Shown piece by piece: positions 62,025-64,000 of a stretch of DNA of 64,000 nt. The notes under the pieces are model-generated. The model had not been told where the DNA came from. It saw nothing but the letters and a program-made list of their open reading frames with translations, and searched no databases. Position numbers and translations under genes: made by a program. Source of the DNA: Candidatus Zixiibacteriota bacterium (GTDB lineage Bacteria; Zixibacteria; MSB-5A5; GN15; FEB-12); assembly GCA_024276275.1 (NCBI GenBank), contig JAJRXM010000007.1:1-64000 (forward strand), read 5' to 3'. Positions within the stretch are counted from its first letter, which is position 1. Each line of letters opens with the position of its first letter.

Positions 62025-62957
62025 ATGATTGAGATGCAGTATGTCATTGACTCTTTTCCTACCGCATTTGATGTTCCCTCTGCGTATATAGCCTTATCTC
62101 AAATGTATATCGAAAACAATGAAGATACAACAACAGCAGACTCGCTTCTTCGACAGGTGTTGGAAAAATTTCCGACATCAGACAGAATTCCTGAAGTATT
62201 AGAACTGTTAGATCTCAAAAACACACCTGCTGATACCGGTTATGCAAAATTATACTTAAATAAAGCTGAAAATTTTCTCATCGATGATGAGAACATAGAT
62301 TCTGCTAAATACTATTACCAATATATCATTGATAATTTTCCGGAATCCGACATGTATTTACAGTCTCGGTTTGCTCTTTTATGGATTGCAGAACAATATG
62401 AAGCTCCCGGAGATTCAACATTGTTTTTTGCCTATAACGCTTTTATCGATTCGTTCCCTTCAACACCGTGGGCAAGAGAAGCAGAAAAAATTGTGAAAGC
62501 AGCAAATAGACAAAAACAACGTGAAGAAAGAGAACAAGAGAAAGACTCTGATACTCTCGGAGAAAATTTGTTAGACCCGAATTACAGAGATTCTGCTGAA
62601 GTTGCCGGTGATGGTGAATATTTAGATCCGATGGTGGCATTGTATATCGATCCCGACGGGAAAAAAGCAATACAAATGCCAAACGATCCAATTGAAAGAA
62701 GAAGAAAATTTATCTATCCCGTCGAAGCATATAGATCGAGATGGGAAGGTGATTTATATTTCCAAATCTTACTTGATTTTTCGGGTGAAGTTTCTGATTA
62801 TATCTTAAAGATTCGGTCGCCTCATGAGGCTATTGATAGGGAAGCATCTGAGACAGTGGAAGCGATGGTATTTGACATAACCCAAATCCCGGATGTACTA
62901 CAGGAATCTTGGTTTGTCTATAGATATAGGGTTATAAAACCGGAAAAATTGCGATGA
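62025..62957 (+). CDS. TPR lipoprotein, C-terminal part with a TonB-like end domain
   Basis: 310 residues in the same frame as 60846-61853; homology begins already at 61854, before the first start codon at 62025, so this is the second half of one gene. It has further TPR units (AFDVPSAYIALSQMYIENNE, SAKYYYQYIIDNFPESDMYL) and a C-terminal domain (YRSRWEGDLYFQILLDFSGE ... WFVYRYRVIKPEKLR) resembling TonB C-terminal domains. A periplasmic scaffold is likely. Its TGA overlaps the pyrK ATG (ATGA). Confidence 0.82.
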   Translation: MIEMQYVIDSFPTAFDVPSAYIALSQMYIENNEDTTTADSLLRQVLEKFPTSDRIPEVLELLDLKNTPADTGYAKLYLNKAENFLIDDENIDSAKYYYQYIIDNFPESDMYLQSRFALLWIAEQYEAPGDSTLFFAYNAFIDSFPSTPWAREAEKIVKAANRQKQREEREQEKDSDTLGENLLDPNYRDSAEVAGDGEYLDPMVALYIDPDGKKAIQMPNDPIERRRKFIYPVEAYRSRWEGDLYFQILLDFSGEVSDYILKIRSPHEAIDREASETVEAMVFDITQIPDVLQESWFVYRYRVIKPEKLR

Positions 62958-63742
62958 TAAAACCGACGTGTGAAGACACGTTTTTACTAAAAAAACGAAA
63001 TTTAAAAAACAGATATTTTGCATATACATTTAGACCATATACACAGGTAAAAAAATGTAAACCGGGACATTTCCTGCAACTACAAATCCCTCAGACTGAT
63101 ATTTTTTTTCGAAGACCTTTTTCTATTGCCGGAGTTACTCCTGCAGGAGATATTGAGATAATTTTTAAAATATTCGGCAAAGGTACAGCTTTACTTGCGA
63201 CATTGGAAAAAGGGGACAAAGTTAATTTGTTGGGTCCGCTGGGTGTACCGTTTACATTACCGAAAAAAAATGAAAAGACAATACTCATTGCCGGAGGAGT
63301 CGGATTTCCACCACTCATGTATCTTGCGGTTGAAATGATTGCAAAAGGATATGACCCAAAATCGATTGAATTTTTCTACGGTGGAAGAACAACCGATGAT
63401 ATTATCGAAAAATCGAGAATTAAAAAATTAGGTGTTAATTTTCATCCGGTAACCGAAGACGGCTCTTATGGTATGAAAGGTCTCGTTACCAAGCCGGTCG
63501 AAGAATTCATACAATCATCAGATACAAATATGAGAATCTATTCATGCGGACCTACCGGTATGCTCAAAGCTGCCGATTCGCTTGGATTAAAATATAAAAT
63601 TCCCGGTCAGCTTTCACTTGAAGCACCGATGCCGTGCGGTGTCGGTATCTGTTTAGGCTGTGTGAAAGAGAAAACAGATGGCGGTCATGCCAGAGTTTGT
63701 TGTGACGGTCCGGTTTTTGAAATCGGAGAAATTGTATTATGA
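62954..63742 (+). CDS. pyrK: Dihydroorotate dehydrogenase B, electron transfer subunit
   Basis: The FAD and 2Fe-2S subunit that passes electrons from dihydroorotate via PyrD to NAD+. 262 residues: FAD-binding segment FFRRPFSIAGV, ferredoxin-reductase NAD domain (ILIAGGVGFPPLMYL, FFYGGRTTDD, YSCGPTGMLKA), then the cluster ligands MPCGVGICLGCVKE and a distal Cys in ARVCCDGPVF. It overlaps pyrD by ATGA, the usual pyrK-pyrD arrangement in pyrimidine synthesis. Confidence 0.96.
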   Translation: MIKPTCEDTFLLKKRNLKNRYFAYTFRPYTQVKKCKPGHFLQLQIPQTDIFFRRPFSIAGVTPAGDIEIIFKIFGKGTALLATLEKGDKVNLLGPLGVPFTLPKKNEKTILIAGGVGFPPLMYLAVEMIAKGYDPKSIEFFYGGRTTDDIIEKSRIKKLGVNFHPVTEDGSYGMKGLVTKPVEEFIQSSDTNMRIYSCGPTGMLKAADSLGLKYKIPGQLSLEAPMPCGVGICLGCVKEKTDGGHARVCCDGPVFEIGEIVL

Positions 63743-64000
63743 AACCTGACTTAAAAGTTAAAATTGCCGGAGTCGAATTTGCAAACCCGATTATGACCGC
63801 ATCGGGATGTTGTGGATACGGCGAGGAATTGGCGACAATGTTCCCACTTTCTAAATTAGGTGCCTTAGTTACCAAGTCAATAACTCTCAATCCCCGCTTA
63901 GGACATCCTCCACCGAGAACCGCAGAAACAACTTCGGGTATGCTCAATGCTATCGGCCTTGCTAATGTCGGTTTAGAGACGTTTATCACAGAAAAAGTCC
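63739..64000 (+). CDS. pyrD: Dihydroorotate dehydrogenase B, catalytic subunit, 3' truncated by the window edge
   Basis: Oxidises dihydroorotate to orotate with FMN. Only the first 87 residues are present: KIAGVEFANPIMTASGCCGYG, LGALVTKSITLNPRLGHPPP and RTAETTSGMLNAIGLANVGLE match the N-terminal FMN-binding part of class 1B enzymes. The usual Thr-Phe after ASG is Cys-Cys here. It begins inside the last codons of pyrK, so the two subunits are translated together. Confidence 0.93.
   Translation, partial: MKPDLKVKIAGVEFANPIMTASGCCGYGEELATMFPLSKLGALVTKSITLNPRLGHPPPRTAETTSGMLNAIGLANVGLETFITEKV

Noticed and set aside
25578-62957. Global reassignment of TAA as a sense codon
   Set aside because: TAA is the normal end of most intact genes here (glmS, glmM, the pilus genes, lemA neighbours), often followed by terminators, and TGA is also among the in-frame stops.
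1-64000. tRNA, rRNA, CRISPR array, prophage or insertion-sequence transposase
   Set aside because: No cloverleaf with GTTCGA loop, no repeat-spacer pattern and no phage or transposase protein was recognised on either strand; repeats present are short and non-coding.

Overview
The window is a low-GC stretch of a Gram-negative bacterial chromosome. It carries lipid A genes (lpxC/fabZ fusion, lpxA), lipoproteins, an outer-membrane-like protein, secreted proteins with dockerin-like repeats, and two C-terminal sorting domains of the 'QNYPNPFNP' type. The LpxC/FabZ fusion, the sorting domains, the 'DVSDL..LVTYMF..G' dockerin style and the 'GTAGGTCGGGTT' intergenic repeats point to the FCB superphylum, possibly a Zixibacteria-like lineage. 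That placement is inference. No tRNA, rRNA, CRISPR array, prophage or insertion-sequence transposase was recognised.

Layout. 1-3100: RNase III (5' truncated), a histone-H1-like basic protein, an etfB without etfA, a cupin protein and a cluster of short palindromic repeats. 3500-16400: a beta-propeller lipoprotein, a 748-residue secreted protein of unknown function, a heterodimeric ABC exporter, an inositol monophosphatase, an FN3/propeller lipoprotein, and glmM-glmS. 16600-21800: a secreted sorting-domain protein and a prepilin operon (PilV-, PilW- and PilX-like); the last protein carries a CXXCH motif. 21800-33500: DUF2207/LemA, a fatty-acid oxidation pair (enoyl-CoA hydratase, 3-hydroxyacyl-CoA dehydrogenase), acetyltransferases, thpR-cinA-pgpA-pgsA, and a monoheme cytochrome/outer membrane protein operon. 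33500-43600: a strong candidate small RNA gene, the class II ribonucleotide reductase behind a textbook pair of NrdR boxes, and a MacAB-like ABC system. 43700-53600: secreted proteins, a PD-(D/E)XK nuclease, lpxC/fabZ-lpxA, and a repeat-rich islet with higBA and a HEPN-like gene. 53600-64000: secA, rsgA, a GH57 glucanotransferase, a sirtuin, a TPR lipoprotein and pyrK-pyrD (3' truncated).

The most striking global feature is that five otherwise well conserved genes carry single in-frame stop codons (six stops in total) with the reading frame and downstream homology intact: enoyl-CoA hydratase, the first MacB-like permease (two stops), a propeller protein, lpxC/fabZ and the TPR lipoprotein. A sixth gene, rsgA, lacks an ATG/GTG/TTG start exactly where one is expected. 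Most of these can be explained by single G:C to T:A changes. Sequencing damage, a mutator background, gene decay or stop read-through cannot be told apart from the sequence alone.

Regulation visible in the sequence includes several near-consensus TTGACA-N17-TATAAT promoters, two NrdR boxes 31 bp apart over the nrdJ promoter, a 25-bp Fur-like palindrome downstream of the cytochrome/OMP promoter, paired operators in front of higBA, and many intrinsic terminators. Dispersed short repeats fill most long intergenic gaps; one copy supplies the -35 box of the nuclease gene.
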